Notes: generated from the letters alone by a model not told the origin. A stretch of DNA of 25,159 nt from CANLBN01 sp047629215 (GCA_047629215.1 JBLHWO010000025.1:1-25159), one strand, 5' to 3'. Positions 6,744 through 15,326 are shown, counted from the first letter of the stretch. Made by a program: numbers and translations.

Positions 6744-8189
6744 ATGAATCGAATTAAGACGTTAACTAATTCAAGTATCCATGTCGCAATAACGAGCGCT
6801 GTTCTATTAACAATAGTTGGCTGTGGCGGAGGCTCAAAGTCGAGTATCGAAGAAGAAAATAATACTGAAGGCAACTTAGGTATCATTTTTACTAAAGCGC
6901 CTCCATCAGAAGATTATAATGCTTATGCTAAATTCGAATTCAGCGCTGAAGACGGAGTGAGCTATACATGTGCATTGAATTACAACGATTTCAGTCCCTG
7001 TGAAAGCCCCATCACGTTGATGCCATTATCCGTCGGGGAGCAAACGTTTAGTGTTAAAGCATCCGACGCTATTGGTGCCGAGGGTATTGAAGAGGTTTAC
7101 AGATGGAATACGGTCAGCGTGACTGAGCCAAATAATACTGAGCCACATCATGCTGATTTAATTCCAGAGGCTGTCTATCCTGACTCTGCAGATGGGCTTG
7201 GTTGGCGCGGAATATTAAGAGTGAACTGTGACTTTGCTCATTCTAGCTACAACGATCCTATCGTCTTTCCTAGTGAAGAAGGTGCCGCCCACTTGCATCG
7301 TTTTTACGGAAATACCCTCGTCGATCACAATACCACGGATGAAAGCGTGTTCACAACGGGTGAGTCAACCTGCCAAGGTAACGTGCTCAACTTATCCGCC
7401 TATTGGATGCCTAGTGTATTAACGCCTTCATTTGATCCCCAAACTGGAGAGCGACTCCTAGATGCCAGCGGCGAGCCAGCGTGGAAGGCGGTGTCAGGGA
7501 TAACCGGTGATGCTGATGAATCACATGAACTCTTTTACTATGTTGCGGCAGTTAGTGATCTAGAATCGATTCAGCCAATACCACTTGGTATGCGCATTAT
7601 AGCCGGTAGTCATATGGGTCAACCGGGCCAAGAGCAAAATACGTCGATCGTTCGCTGGCATTGCCAAAGCTGGGACGCTGCCGATGATGATGAGGTTCTA
7701 CTGTATACCCCTGACATTCCTAGCTGTGAAGCAGGTGATCTGGTACGTCAGGATATAATTTTCCCTAGCTGCTGGGATGGCGTCAACTTAGATTCTGCGG
7801 ATCACAAAAGTCATATGGCATATCCTGAGAATTCGCGCGGTGAAACGGTTTGCCCCGCCAGCCACCCTGTAGCACTCGTAAGACCAAGTTATCATTTTGG
7901 ATATAGGGTTAGCGCAGATGTTTACGACCCTGATACCTTGTCTTCAGCTAACTGGAAACTCGCTTCTGATATGTATGACGCCGATGAAAGCAATAATGGC
8001 GGAATGTCTATACACGCTGACTGGATGAATGGCTGGCACCCTGAGTTGATGCAAATAATCCTAGATAATTGTCTTAAGCAAGGCCTCGATTGTCACGATG
8101 GCAATCTAGCTAATGGCTTCCGTTTATCAGACACACGGCCAGGAACTCAAGAAGAAGCAGACGTTATCAATGGCGGTCTAGGCGAGTAG
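6744..8189 (+). CDS. DUF1996-domain lipoprotein
   Basis: This intact gene encodes an exported lipoprotein of about 481 residues. I chose ATG 6744 over the upstream GTG at 6687 because the protein then starts with a classic signal, MNRIKTL, followed by a hydrophobic run to the lipobox IVGC and a GGG spacer. An Ig-like domain of the type TCALNYNDFSPCESPITL follows (about residues 45-125). The rest is DUF1996, with VNCDFAHSSYNDPIVFP, HLHRFYGNTLVDHNTT, GMRIIAGS, FPSCWDGVNLDSADHKSHMA and CPASHPVALVRPSYHFGY. The domain has many conserved His and Cys, suggesting metal or disulfide chemistry, but no established reaction. It is the only intact non-T3SS, non-kinase gene among debris on both sides. An outer-membrane or surface location is likely. 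Confidence 0.85.
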   Translation: MNRIKTLTNSSIHVAITSAVLLTIVGCGGGSKSSIEEENNTEGNLGIIFTKAPPSEDYNAYAKFEFSAEDGVSYTCALNYNDFSPCESPITLMPLSVGEQTFSVKASDAIGAEGIEEVYRWNTVSVTEPNNTEPHHADLIPEAVYPDSADGLGWRGILRVNCDFAHSSYNDPIVFPSEEGAAHLHRFYGNTLVDHNTTDESVFTTGESTCQGNVLNLSAYWMPSVLTPSFDPQTGERLLDASGEPAWKAVSGITGDADESHELFYYVAAVSDLESIQPIPLGMRIIAGSHMGQPGQEQNTSIVRWHCQSWDAADDDEVLLYTPDIPSCEAGDLVRQDIIFPSCWDGVNLDSADHKSHMAYPENSRGETVCPASHPVALVRPSYHFGYRVSADVYDPDTLSSANWKLASDMYDADESNNGGMSIHADWMNGWHPELMQIILDNCLKQGLDCHDGNLANGFRLSDTRPGTQEEADVINGGLGE

Positions 8190-8250
8190 ATTTTATATCT
8201 TATGCTTGTCGAATATCAACCCGTCACCATGAGCGTACATGCTTTTGTGC

Positions 8251-8358
8251 TCAATAATTGTACAGTTAATGGATGAGTAATAACTTACCGATTGCCAATA
8301 GCCCGTTTTTTATTGTAGATTGGTAAGATAAGGGGAGGGTATTAATCCTTCCTGTACT
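8251..8358 (+). repeat. dispersed ~107-bp repeat, copy B
   Basis: Same orientation as the copy at 3262-3368 and about 85-90% identical by eye. Its right edge lies exactly where the O-methyltransferase frame begins, so the insertion or recombination of this repeat probably removed the start of that gene. Confidence 0.75.
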
Positions 8359-8359
8359 C

Positions 8360-8940
8360 GAGTTGCTCAGTGAATTAAATCTATTTACCCACAACAATGT
8401 GTTGCACCGCGAATGCTTGCAGGACATCTCCAAGGGCGGGTGCTGGCCATGTTGAACCACATGATCAAACCTAAAGTTGTATTGGAGATTGGCATATACA
8501 CAGGTTATTCTGCCTTATGTTGGGCGGAGGGTTTACCAGCGCACGGGGTGATTCACACAGCCGAGATTAATGATGAACTCGAATCAAAGATTAGAGCATT
8601 CATAGATAGATCCAGTAATGGAATTTGCATACAACTTCATTTTGGCAATGCGTTGGAAATAATTCCTCAAATTGAAGGCAAATTAGATATTGTATCTATC
8701 GATGCTGATAAAGAAAACTACTCAGCGTATTATACCCAAGTTTTCGATCGAGTTGTGAGTGGAGGTTTCATCATCGCAGACAATGTTTTGTGGAGTGGAA
8801 AAATCATTGATTATCCCGATAATATGGATTGTAAAACACGCTTTTTAGATGATTATTCTAAAAAAGTCAAAGAAGACGAAAGGGTGGAAAATGTTTTATT
8901 CCCAATCCGCGATGGATTGATGATGGCGCGAAAAAAATGA
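8360..8940 (+). pseudogene. SAM-dependent O-methyltransferase (COMT-like, family 3), 5'-truncated and frameshifted
   Basis: Catechol-type O-methyltransferase sequence covers almost the whole domain: ELLSELNLFTHNNVLH, the SAM-binding motif VVLEIGIYTGYSALCWAEGL, then HFGNALEIIPQI, the metal-binding IDADKENYSAYY, GGFIIADNVLWSGKI and DERVENVLFPIRDGLMMARK. The family normally has about 15-20 further residues at the N-terminus; these are replaced by the dispersed repeat. One base is missing near 8405, where CACCGCGAATG should read H-P-R-M, so the two parts lie in different frames. A start at 8413 would yield 175 residues lacking the first helices. It overlaps the next gene by ATGA at 8937-8940, the remains of a two-gene operon. 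Confidence 0.85.
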
Positions 8941-9882
8941 GTATGATCGATTTTAGAAGTGATACAGTTACAAGGCCAAGTGTTGAGATGCTCAATGCAA
9001 TGAAGCAAGCCCCAACTGGTGATGATGTTTTTGGCGATGATCCAACCGTTAATGCTTTAGAGGATTTGGCAGCAAGAATGTTTGGCAAGGAAAAAGCCCT
9101 CTATTGTTCCTCAGGCACAATGACAAATCAGATTGCTATCAAAGTTCACACTCAACCAGGGGAAGAAGTAATTTGTGATCGCCTGGCTCATATTTATAAT
9201 TATGAGGGCGGAGAAATAGCATTCAATTCTGGATGCTCTGCAAGATTGTTGGAAGGAGATCGAGGTAGATTTAACTCGAGAGATGTAGAGTTAAACCTTA
9301 ACCCTGACGACCCACATTATTCAAGAACATCCTTAGTACTATTGAACACACGAGCAATAAGGGAGGTGGTGCTATTTGGGATAGTAAAGAAATAGATAAG
9401 ATTAAGGCCCAGTGCGTTTCCATTAGAGTTGCCGCTCCATTTGGATGGAGCTCGACTTTTTAATGCAATAATTGAAACCGGGCAGTCCACACTTTCAGTT
9501 GGAAAACAATTCAATACTATTTCGATCTGTTTAAGCAAAGGTTTAGGATGTCCTGTAGGTTCTATTTTAATCGGGGATAGCGAATTCATATTCAAAGCGA
9601 GAAGGGTGCGTAAAGTGTTTGGCGGATGATCACAAACGAGCTAAAGTCTTGTCAGGTATATTGCAAAACCAATCGTGGGTATCGAAAGTAGTTGACGTGG
9701 AAGCCAATATTGTGGTTTTAGATCTTACTCGCCCGAGTGAACAGAAAAGTACAATCGAAAAACTGAATTTATTAGGCGTTGCAGTTTTTGGATTTGGACC
9801 TGGTAGAATTAGATTTGTGACACATTTGGATATATCGGATGACGATATTAATCAGTGCGAGGAAATATTCAAAAAAGTATGA
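8937..9882 (+). pseudogene. ltaE: low-specificity L-threonine aldolase, multiply frameshifted
   Basis: The parent enzyme is a PLP-dependent aldolase that cleaves threonine or allo-threonine to glycine and acetaldehyde. Recognisable pieces in order are MIDFRSDTVTRPSVEMLNAM, then GDDVFGDDPTVNALE, KEKALYCSSGTMTNQIAIK, then a frameshift near 9353 into SNKGGGAIWDSKEIDKIKAQ. A second shift near 9415-9425 leads to PLHLDGARLFNAIIETG, with the PLP region SICLSKGLGCPVGSIL. The last piece is LADDHKRAKVL to the C-terminus. Between RRVRKVFGG and LADDHK about 25 residues are deleted at a TTGGCGGATGA-type junction near 9620. At least three lesions make it non-functional. It was translationally coupled to the upstream methyltransferase. 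Confidence 0.9.
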
Positions 9883-9887
9883 GAATT

Positions 9888-10064
9888 ATGAAAATTAGAA
9901 TTGGAATTATCGTTTTGCTGACCTCATTGTCCGCTACATAATTTACTTCTTGCGAGGAGCTTGGCCTTGGTGATTTGGCGGAAGTCGAACTTTCTGAAGA
10001 AACCGTTATCGCGGGACTTAGAGAGGCACTCTATACTCCGTCACTTCCTTTTGAATTTCATTAA
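9888..10064 (+). pseudogene. DUF4197-family lipoprotein, truncated
   Basis: An ATG five bases after the aldolase stop opens MKIRIGIIVLLTSLSAT, a signal-like start, interrupted by TAA at 9939-9941. The frame then continues as FTSCEELGLGDLAEVELSEE, then TVIAGLREAL. This matches the beginning of DUF4197 proteins (a lipoprotein Cys, then LSExEIxxGLKEAL). Similarity ends near 10030 where the Tn3-type transposase fragment, on the other strand, begins. The remaining ~150 residues of the family are gone. Confidence 0.6.
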
Positions 10065-10643
10065 GCGGGAAATCTTTAGTCTTTCTTTTAATCAGACTTA
10101 ATGATGTTGTAGAATTTACTTTCAATAAGTTGATAGTGAAGTCTAACAAGTCCTTTGAAGAATATTTTTGGATGATCTGATAGAGACGATTTTTCTCTTC
10201 ATTCACAACTTGAATAGTAATTCGTTGCAGTTGGCTATACTTTGGAATGACTATATGGTTTGTTGCCATACAGGAGATTAACTCATCAACAATATAACGA
10301 GCTTCGTTGGATATCTTGGCAATTTCTGTTGCCTTGTCTATCAGTTTATGATGATTGTGATTATTTAGCGCTGTAAAACCAGTAACTAAAAAAATATGAC
10401 GGTAAAGCCGACTTTTTTGAGATGGCGTTAGCTTAAGTGGTCCTAGAGAAATTTTCGGCAGGTATTCTGTTAAAGCAAAATAAAAATCTTCTTTGACATC
10501 TTTAAAGGTAAAATTTAAAACGATGGCTTTGATTTTGAAGTAGCCCAGTAAGATAATAAAATAAGTCTTCAAGTGGCGATTTTTGATCGATGCGAAGACA
10601 TATATGGACGCTCCCATGATGTCAACGTACTACTTACCCCTCC

Positions 10644-10660
10644 GTGCTGATTTTCAGCAC
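10644..10660. repeat. perfect inverted repeat GTGCTGA-TTT-TCAGCAC
   Basis: A 7-bp perfect stem with a 3-base loop lies near the left end of the IS110-family element. It could be part of a structured RNA or an end-binding site. Confidence 0.6.
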
Positions 10661-11008
10661 AAATACCGTTTTAATCTTTTACCGCTAGTCTGTTGTGTTG
10701 AAGGCAGTCTTAAAAGTGGTTTGGTTCTGACATATATTCAGGCTCTTTATTGAAATGGTTTTATCATTCCAGGCCTCTGATGAACTCCGAACCATATCGC
10801 CTTTAAAATACACCCACTCGGATTATTATCTTTGTTCTAGTCTGGCTTTGATGAGGTAGGGTAGACTGTTTTCTTCATCATATTCTGACTAAACTGGTTG
10901 GTTAAAAGGTGTTATCCCGAGTCTTGCCTTCCACAACACCCACACAGGCTTGATACCTTTGTCCTCGACGGAGTTGAGCAAAACTGGGATAACGTAAACG
11001 GGTTCATA

Positions 11009-11992
11009 TTATACGCTCACCTCTAAAGAAACAGGTATCACGCGATAGTGTTCTTGGCGCGTGAGTAATATCCAGATTAAACACGCTGAACGATGTGCCA
11101 CGGCAACAGCCACTTTATTAAAGGGTTTGGTGATACGCAGCTTGGTGGCCCATACCGATAATGGGTCGGTGCTTTTGCCTGCACGACTTAGGAGGGCTCA
11201 GGCACCGTGAACTAGTTGTTAACCTAAGTAACGGTCTCCACGTTTGGTTATGTCGCCCATCTTACTGATATTGCCCGATGCATGTTGTTTAGGCGTCAGA
11301 CCTAACCACACAGCAAACTCCTTTGGATTATTAAGCGCTTGGCCTTTATCAATGGCGGATAAAAATGCAGAAGCATTAATCACACCGATACCAGGAATAC
11401 TGCGTAGTATTTTTCCACTTTCACTTGCCTCGACAAATTCACCTAACTGTTTTTCAATATCTTTGAGACGTTTGCGTGTGATTTCATATTCACTCAACAT
11501 GTCTATCACCATATATTGTCATCGATGGCTGTATTGAGAATTATCTATCACACGACTTAACCCAATTAATAGCGCTTTGTGACCGCTGGGAAACACCACG
11601 CCAAATTCACTTAATAATCCCCTCGCTTGATTACTCACAGCTGTTTTATTTTTGATCAGTCGTTCTCGGATACGATGTAGACAAGATATTTCTTGTTGGT
11701 GCTCAGATTTTACTGGCACAAACCGGATATGAGCTCGTTGGCTAGCTTCTGCTATGGCAAAGGCATCGTTGTGGTCATTCTTATTGCCTCGTACAAAGGG
11801 TGTGACATGTTGGGCAGGGATAAGCTTGGTATCATGACCTAATTTAGCGATTTCTCGCCCCAGTAATGTGATGAATAACAGGCCTCCATGACGCTTCAAC
11901 TTCTTATTAAACTGTGGCTTTATATGCTCATTCACCCCGCATATTTGAAAGATATTCTTTGCTAAATCAATACTAATTGTTTTATATTTCAT
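11009..11992 (-). pseudogene. IS110/IS1111-family transposase, inactivated
   Basis: The N-terminal RuvC-like DEDD domain starts MKYKTISIDLAKNIFQICGV, with the first catalytic Asp (IDLAK), and continues to GNKNDHNDAFAIAEAS with the conserved NDxxDA-type motif. A frameshift near 11512-11519 separates the C-terminal domain, which contains the transposase_20 motif RSIPGIGVINASAFLSAI and the FAVWLGLTPKQHASGNIS region. After RGDRYLG there is an in-frame TAA. The family sequence then continues QLVHGA, another stop, and ALLSRAGKSTDPLSVWATKL through AHRSACLIWILLTRQEHYRV to the true end near 11009. Two stops and one frameshift disable it, yet almost the whole ~330-residue protein can be read. Confidence 0.9.
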
Positions 11993-12202
11993 CTTGGGTG
12001 CTCCCTATGTAAATAGTCTGGTTGAAAATACTATTTTGGCGCATTGACGCCGTATTAGGGAGCGTCCATCTCATCATCCATCTCCAAATCATTGAGTAAG
12101 AAGGATAATCGTTTTTGCTCAAGGGTTAGGGGTGTAGGACAGTAGAGCTCCTTAACTTCAGAGTCGAGAAGCATCTTAAGTCTTTTGTTTCGCTGCTTCA
12201 TG

Positions 12203-12225
12203 ATATGTCACCTAAAGTGACATAT
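12203..12225. promoter_or_regulatory. perfect palindrome upstream of the Tn3-type transposase start
   Basis: ATATGTCAC-CTAAA-GTGACATAT has 9-bp perfect arms and lies 1 base upstream of the ATG at 12199-12201. A palindrome in this position suggests an autoregulatory operator, or a resolvase or transposase binding site. No gene for a cognate repressor is seen. Confidence 0.5.
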
Positions 12226-12415
12226 GTTAGCGTTTCAGATCGACATTTAGCTTATAAATGAATAAAAATTACAGTAGGGGTAGCTTGGACGCCACGCTAA
12301 CCCTGGGCTGCAGAGCACTATGCGATTTCTGGAGGGTATGTCCCCAGCACCCCAATTTGGTAAAAATTACGACAGGAAAGTGGCTCGCTACAGTTGAAGA
12401 CTGAATGGCGCAGTT
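12226..12415. other. intergenic, no gene seen
   Basis: No frame or RNA is recognised here between the palindrome and the terminator of the dioxygenase remnant. Confidence 0.4.
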
Positions 12416-12446
12416 AAAATAAAAAGCCTAGCTATGAGGGCTAGGC
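12416..12446 (-). terminator. rho-independent terminator on the minus strand
   Basis: Read on the minus strand, GCCTAGC-N7-GCTAGGC forms a perfect 7-bp stem and is followed by TTTTTATTTT. It lies 8 bases beyond the stop of the dioxygenase gene. Confidence 0.8.
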
Positions 12447-12453
12447 CAATTGA

Positions 12454-13276
12454 TCAAATTAAATTCTCCCCGACCCCTATTCTACCGCTTCTGTCAGAGG
12501 AGCCTTGAATAGCCGTCTCACGGATTCTATTTTCCATAATCTTACCTATGCTATCTTCATGATAAAAATCACCCAATGTTAACTCCTGCAACTCTTCATC
12601 TAATTCGGCCATCACTAGATCATACGAATCTACCGGAATAATTCTGAAGTCCATACTCACACGTGTAAATTCCGTAACATTCTCTTGAGTACCATGTAGA
12701 ACTCTCGGGTCAAATACAAGCACTTCTCCCTGCTTAAGATTGCAGGGTTCGAATCTTTTTAGCTGATCCTTAATGAACTCGTTTTCCCTAATAATGTAGA
12801 AAAATACTGTTCTAGAACCCCGATATTCTCTATAACAATTATCTAATGCTGCGGCAAAAAATTTGGACGTTTCTATGCTTGGCGCAAAGTCCATAATGCC
12901 TAAAGTATTACTTCCATGAACATCGTTAAATGGTAACCAAGCATTTATTTCATCGAAATAGTGTCCAAGCATTGTGTCTGAATGCACCATATGCAAAACG
13001 TCAGACTTAACTGGTAATGCATCCCTAATATCTTCTGGAATATGATATTTAACATGAGAGCTGTTTTCAAAAAAAACATCCGTATGAAAGACTATCTGTC
13101 GATAGAAAATAAACAAGATTATGAAATTGATCTATAAATTCATCCGAAAAATCTTGTATATTATTAAACCAATGCCCCGTAGCATTTTTCATGCTCTCAA
13201 TCTCGCCCGGCTCAAACAACTTGTGAAAGAACTTTAGATCGAACGGTCGATCAATTTTATATAATCTAGATAGCTC
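12454..13276 (-). pseudogene. phytanoyl-CoA-dioxygenase-like Fe(II)/2-oxoglutarate oxygenase, frameshifted
   Basis: The main frame (from a weak TTG at 13116) encodes the cupin core. It includes the HxD iron motif in LHMVHSDTMLGHYFDEINAW (H45, D47), LPFNDVHGSNTLGI, and the distal histidine with the 2-oxoglutarate arginine in VFDPRVLHGTQENVTEFTRV and SMDFRIIP. This resembles PhyH-family enzymes, including StrG-type proteins of natural-product clusters. Upstream, a different frame open from 13276 reads FDLKFFHKLFEPGEIESMKN, then ATGHWFNNIQDFSDEFIDQF, which fits the missing N-terminus. The two join across a one-base shift around 13105-13116, and no good start codon precedes the N-terminal piece. 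Iron ligands survive, but the frameshift makes it probably inactive unless it is a sequencing error. The substrate is unknown. Confidence 0.65.
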
Positions 13277-13757
13277 TCATTTCAATAGCTCCACTATATG
13301 AATACGCTTTTTATCATAACGGGTTATTATTTTATCACTGGTATATCTATGGTTTTGTACAAGTTTTTTTTGTAAGTCGATCACGGCTAGCGTTCGGTAA
13401 ATGTACACTAAGTCGGGTACAGGGCCAAATAGTTCCTTTAACTTACCTACTGGAGTGTATTAAATAAAGTGGTGAAATGTTGTGAACGACCAATTTGAGG
13501 TCCGGCCGGCAAAAGTGTTGGATTTAGCCACCTCGCCTATAACCAATTGATTTAGCTGGTAATGCTTGCTATTGGTTGGCTCTTCTCCGCTTTCAAATGG
13601 CTATTACGCCAGAGCTCTGGACATCACGATTAGTACGGCTAATCTCTCGGCTACACATTGCAGTTGATTGTTGCGTTACCGCTACAAATAAGGTGTAAAG
13701 GCTCATTGGTTGTGAAATTAGTGGCGAGGGCTTCAGGCGCCTTTCTCATTGCCAGTT
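13277..13757. other. intergenic region, no gene recognised
   Basis: About 480 bases without a convincing frame. It contains a T8 run near 13366 and the palindrome CCGGCCGG near 13503. It probably consists of old mobile-element junk. Confidence 0.4.
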
Positions 13758-14030
13758 TTAGGCATTTTGACAATAATATGAGTCCCCGTGTTGATCACAT
13801 AGTTTGGCGCCGCTGGGGAATTCGAGAGTACCCAGGACTCTCAGGGTACTTACGGCTCGTGCTGGTTTTATTTTTACAAAAGAAAACGGCTCTTCCTTCT
13901 TCGGACTTAACTTTTGCCTCCAATAAAGTAGCTGACTGTAAACCAGGTCATGCTTGTTGGCGTGAGCCATCTTACTTAAATTATTTTTATTGAAGGCGTC
14001 TATATGTTGCTGCCAAGCTGCCTTTTTCAC
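13758..14030 (-). pseudogene. IS66 accessory protein TnpA fragment
   Basis: The minus-strand frame begins MKKAAWQQHIDAFNKNNLSK and continues VYSQLLYWRQKLSPK, FSFVKIKPA and VLGTLEFPSGAKL. This is the layout of the small IS66 Orf1/TnpA protein: an N-terminal helix-turn-helix with the YWRQKL motif, then FVxVxP and the LEFPSGAxL strand. After AKL the frame ends in unrelated residues (CDQHGDSYYCQNA), so the C-terminus is lost, and no TnpB or TnpC follows downstream on this strand. The start codon and beginning look intact. Confidence 0.65.
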
Positions 14031-14170
14031 GAAGTGCTCCGATATTTACGAAAGAGCAAAGTATGGCAGGTCTAAACAAAGATGGGGATAATAGTGTTAA
14101 TCGTGCGCTTACGAATGTAAGTGGCAACGTTAACTATTTATTAACACCATTTTAAGTGGAAAAGTTGAGA

Positions 14171-14186
14171 CGGCATGAATTTCGCT
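14171..14186 (+). promoter_or_regulatory. candidate sigma-54 promoter (distal), copy 2
   Basis: Same GG-N10-GC element as copy 1 but starting CGGCAT rather than TGGCAT, so one of the few differences between the copies falls in the -24 box. The proximal candidate (14398-14412, TGGCGCTTATATCGC) is unchanged. Confidence 0.35.
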
Positions 14187-14397
14187 GGTATTAGAGGGTG
14201 AGGCGGGCCAAGCCTGTTAATACAGGGTTAGAAGCTATAAGGTCATTTTTGAATGCAGGCGTAATGGCCTATAGACATCAAGCCATTTATACCTGAAGGG
14301 GGGCTATTTTGCCTTTAGGGTTAACGCTATTTGTATTTATAAAACGCGGGGTATTGCTTAAAATAAAGCGCAACATGTACCGGCAAGATGCGTTTAC

Positions 14398-14412
14398 TGG
14401 CGCTTATATCGC
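14398..14412 (+). promoter_or_regulatory. candidate sigma-54 promoter (proximal), copy 2; also a GGCGC palindrome
   Basis: Identical to 771-785 in copy 1, 116 bp before the sigma gene, with GG-N10-GC spacing overlapping GGCGC-N7-GCGCC. Either a promoter or an operator is possible. Confidence 0.35.
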
Positions 14413-14527
14413 GCCGCTCTTTTAGTTAAAGTTTGCACCGTGGTAAGTAAATAAATAAATATGTTTGGTTACTTAGAAACATAACTGAGCGTTAACGTAA
14501 TCCAAGCTGAATACATTAAGGGCAAAA

Positions 14528-15118
14528 ATGATGATGAATAATAATCTTGCAGAGCAATTTTTAGTCGATGAATTTACTCAGGAATCAGTTAATTATTCAC
14601 AGCAATCAGTTAATCAATCAATAGAAAAGCTGGTTTTGGAACATGGTAAATTTGTAAAAAGATTTATAGCCAAGCGTACCTGGAATGAGCAAAACGTTGA
14701 TGATATCTATCAGTCTACGTTATTAGAAGCCATTAAAAGTTATCCAAAATTTCGTAATGAATCTCAACCCAGGACATGGTTGTGTGGCATTGCTTATAAT
14801 ATTATCCGAAACTATGGAAGAAAACTTAATGCCATCAATTGTGAAGATTTGGATGCATTAGAATCAGTCGATTTTGACGATATAAACTGCATGAGCACAG
14901 GAAATCCAGCGGATATTTATAACCGTGAACACTTTGTTAATCGGGTAAAGGAAGTTACTGACACATTACCTGATGCAATCAAGCAAACTTTTTTTATGAT
15001 CGTTGAGTCGGGCAAAAATTACGAGCAGGCGGCACAGTCATTAAATGTGCCTATAGGGACAGTTCGTTCACGTATTTTTCGTGCACGCGAAGTGCTAAGA
15101 GAGCAATGTGTACTTTAA
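14528..15118 (+). CDS. hrpL: ECF sigma factor, HrpL-like, copy 2 (at the T3SS operon)
   Basis: The product is identical, residue for residue, to that of 901-1491: 196 residues with sigma region 2 (about 33-100) and region 4 (about 140-190). It is the predicted activator of the downstream operon: 209 bases after its stop lies a Hrp-box (15327-15354), and hrpL directly precedes hrpJ in P. syringae. It has its own AAGGG ribosome-binding site and a long leader with sigma-54-like elements. It is transcribed in the same direction as the T3SS genes but probably as a separate unit. Identical coding sequence with slightly diverged flanks suggests selection or gene conversion on the gene. Confidence 0.88.
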   Translation: MMMNNNLAEQFLVDEFTQESVNYSQQSVNQSIEKLVLEHGKFVKRFIAKRTWNEQNVDDIYQSTLLEAIKSYPKFRNESQPRTWLCGIAYNIIRNYGRKLNAINCEDLDALESVDFDDINCMSTGNPADIYNREHFVNRVKEVTDTLPDAIKQTFFMIVESGKNYEQAAQSLNVPIGTVRSRIFRAREVLREQCVL

Positions 15119-15326
15119 ATGATCGTGAAAATAGTTATTTATAGGTGTCGCAGCAGGGTTTTATCCGTCTATCTCGCTTTTCGCTCTACGGGTAGCAGAT
15201 CTGCCTTAACCTAAGCCCCTTACCTAAGCAGAGAAGGGTGTAGAACCTTTACCTGTCGCTACGATCCAGCTGCTGTTTTTAGGATTATAGACATTCTCTA
15301 ACGTGTTTTATTGGAGAGGTAGCTTT

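Larger units (their letters stand above)
10606..12067 (-). mobile_element. IS110-family (IS1111-like) insertion sequence, 1,462 bp
   Basis: The element is bounded by perfect 10-bp inverted repeats, GGACGCTCCC at 10606-10615 and GGGAGCGTCC at 12058-12067, flanked by a possible AT target duplication. It contains a broken IS110-type transposase on the minus strand. An inner copy of GCTCCCTA lies just before the transposase start (near 12000). Its ~390-bp non-coding left end (10616-11008) lies 3' of the transposase, where IS1111-group elements carry their guide (bridge) RNA. It contains GTTATCCC/GGGATAAC and GTGCTGA-TTT-TCAGCAC inverted repeats. It was inserted within the Tn3-type transposase gene. 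Confidence 0.85.
10018..12201 (-). pseudogene. Tn3-type transposase N-terminal domain (DUF4158-like), split by an IS110-family element
   Basis: The minus strand starts at ATG 12201 and gives 44 codons: MKQRNKRLKMLLDSEVKELY, then a stretch ending in LSFLLNDLEMDDE. A 1,462-bp insertion follows, and from 10605 the frame resumes with IYVFASIKNRHLKTYFIILL, then GYFKIKAIVLNF to a stop at 10018. Removing the insertion together with one copy of a 2-bp AT duplication rejoins the two parts exactly in frame, giving about 239 residues. The sequence looks like the N-terminal DNA-binding domain (DUF4158) of Tn3-family transposases, but that family match is by recall. The large catalytic DDE part is missing beyond 10018, where DUF4197 sequence abuts. 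The in-frame reconstruction is certain; the family name is less so. Confidence 0.7.
14122..15164 (+). repeat. hrpL duplication, copy 2
   Basis: Direct repeat of 494-1537. This copy lies immediately upstream of the T3SS operon, the location expected for hrpL, so it is likely the original, though direction cannot be proved. Homologous recombination between the copies would excise 13.6 kb including the kinase-like gene. Confidence 0.93.

Noticed and set aside
13658..13993. 111-codon plus-strand frame
   Set aside because: It is mostly antisense to the IS66 TnpA fragment (13758-14030), which has clear family motifs.
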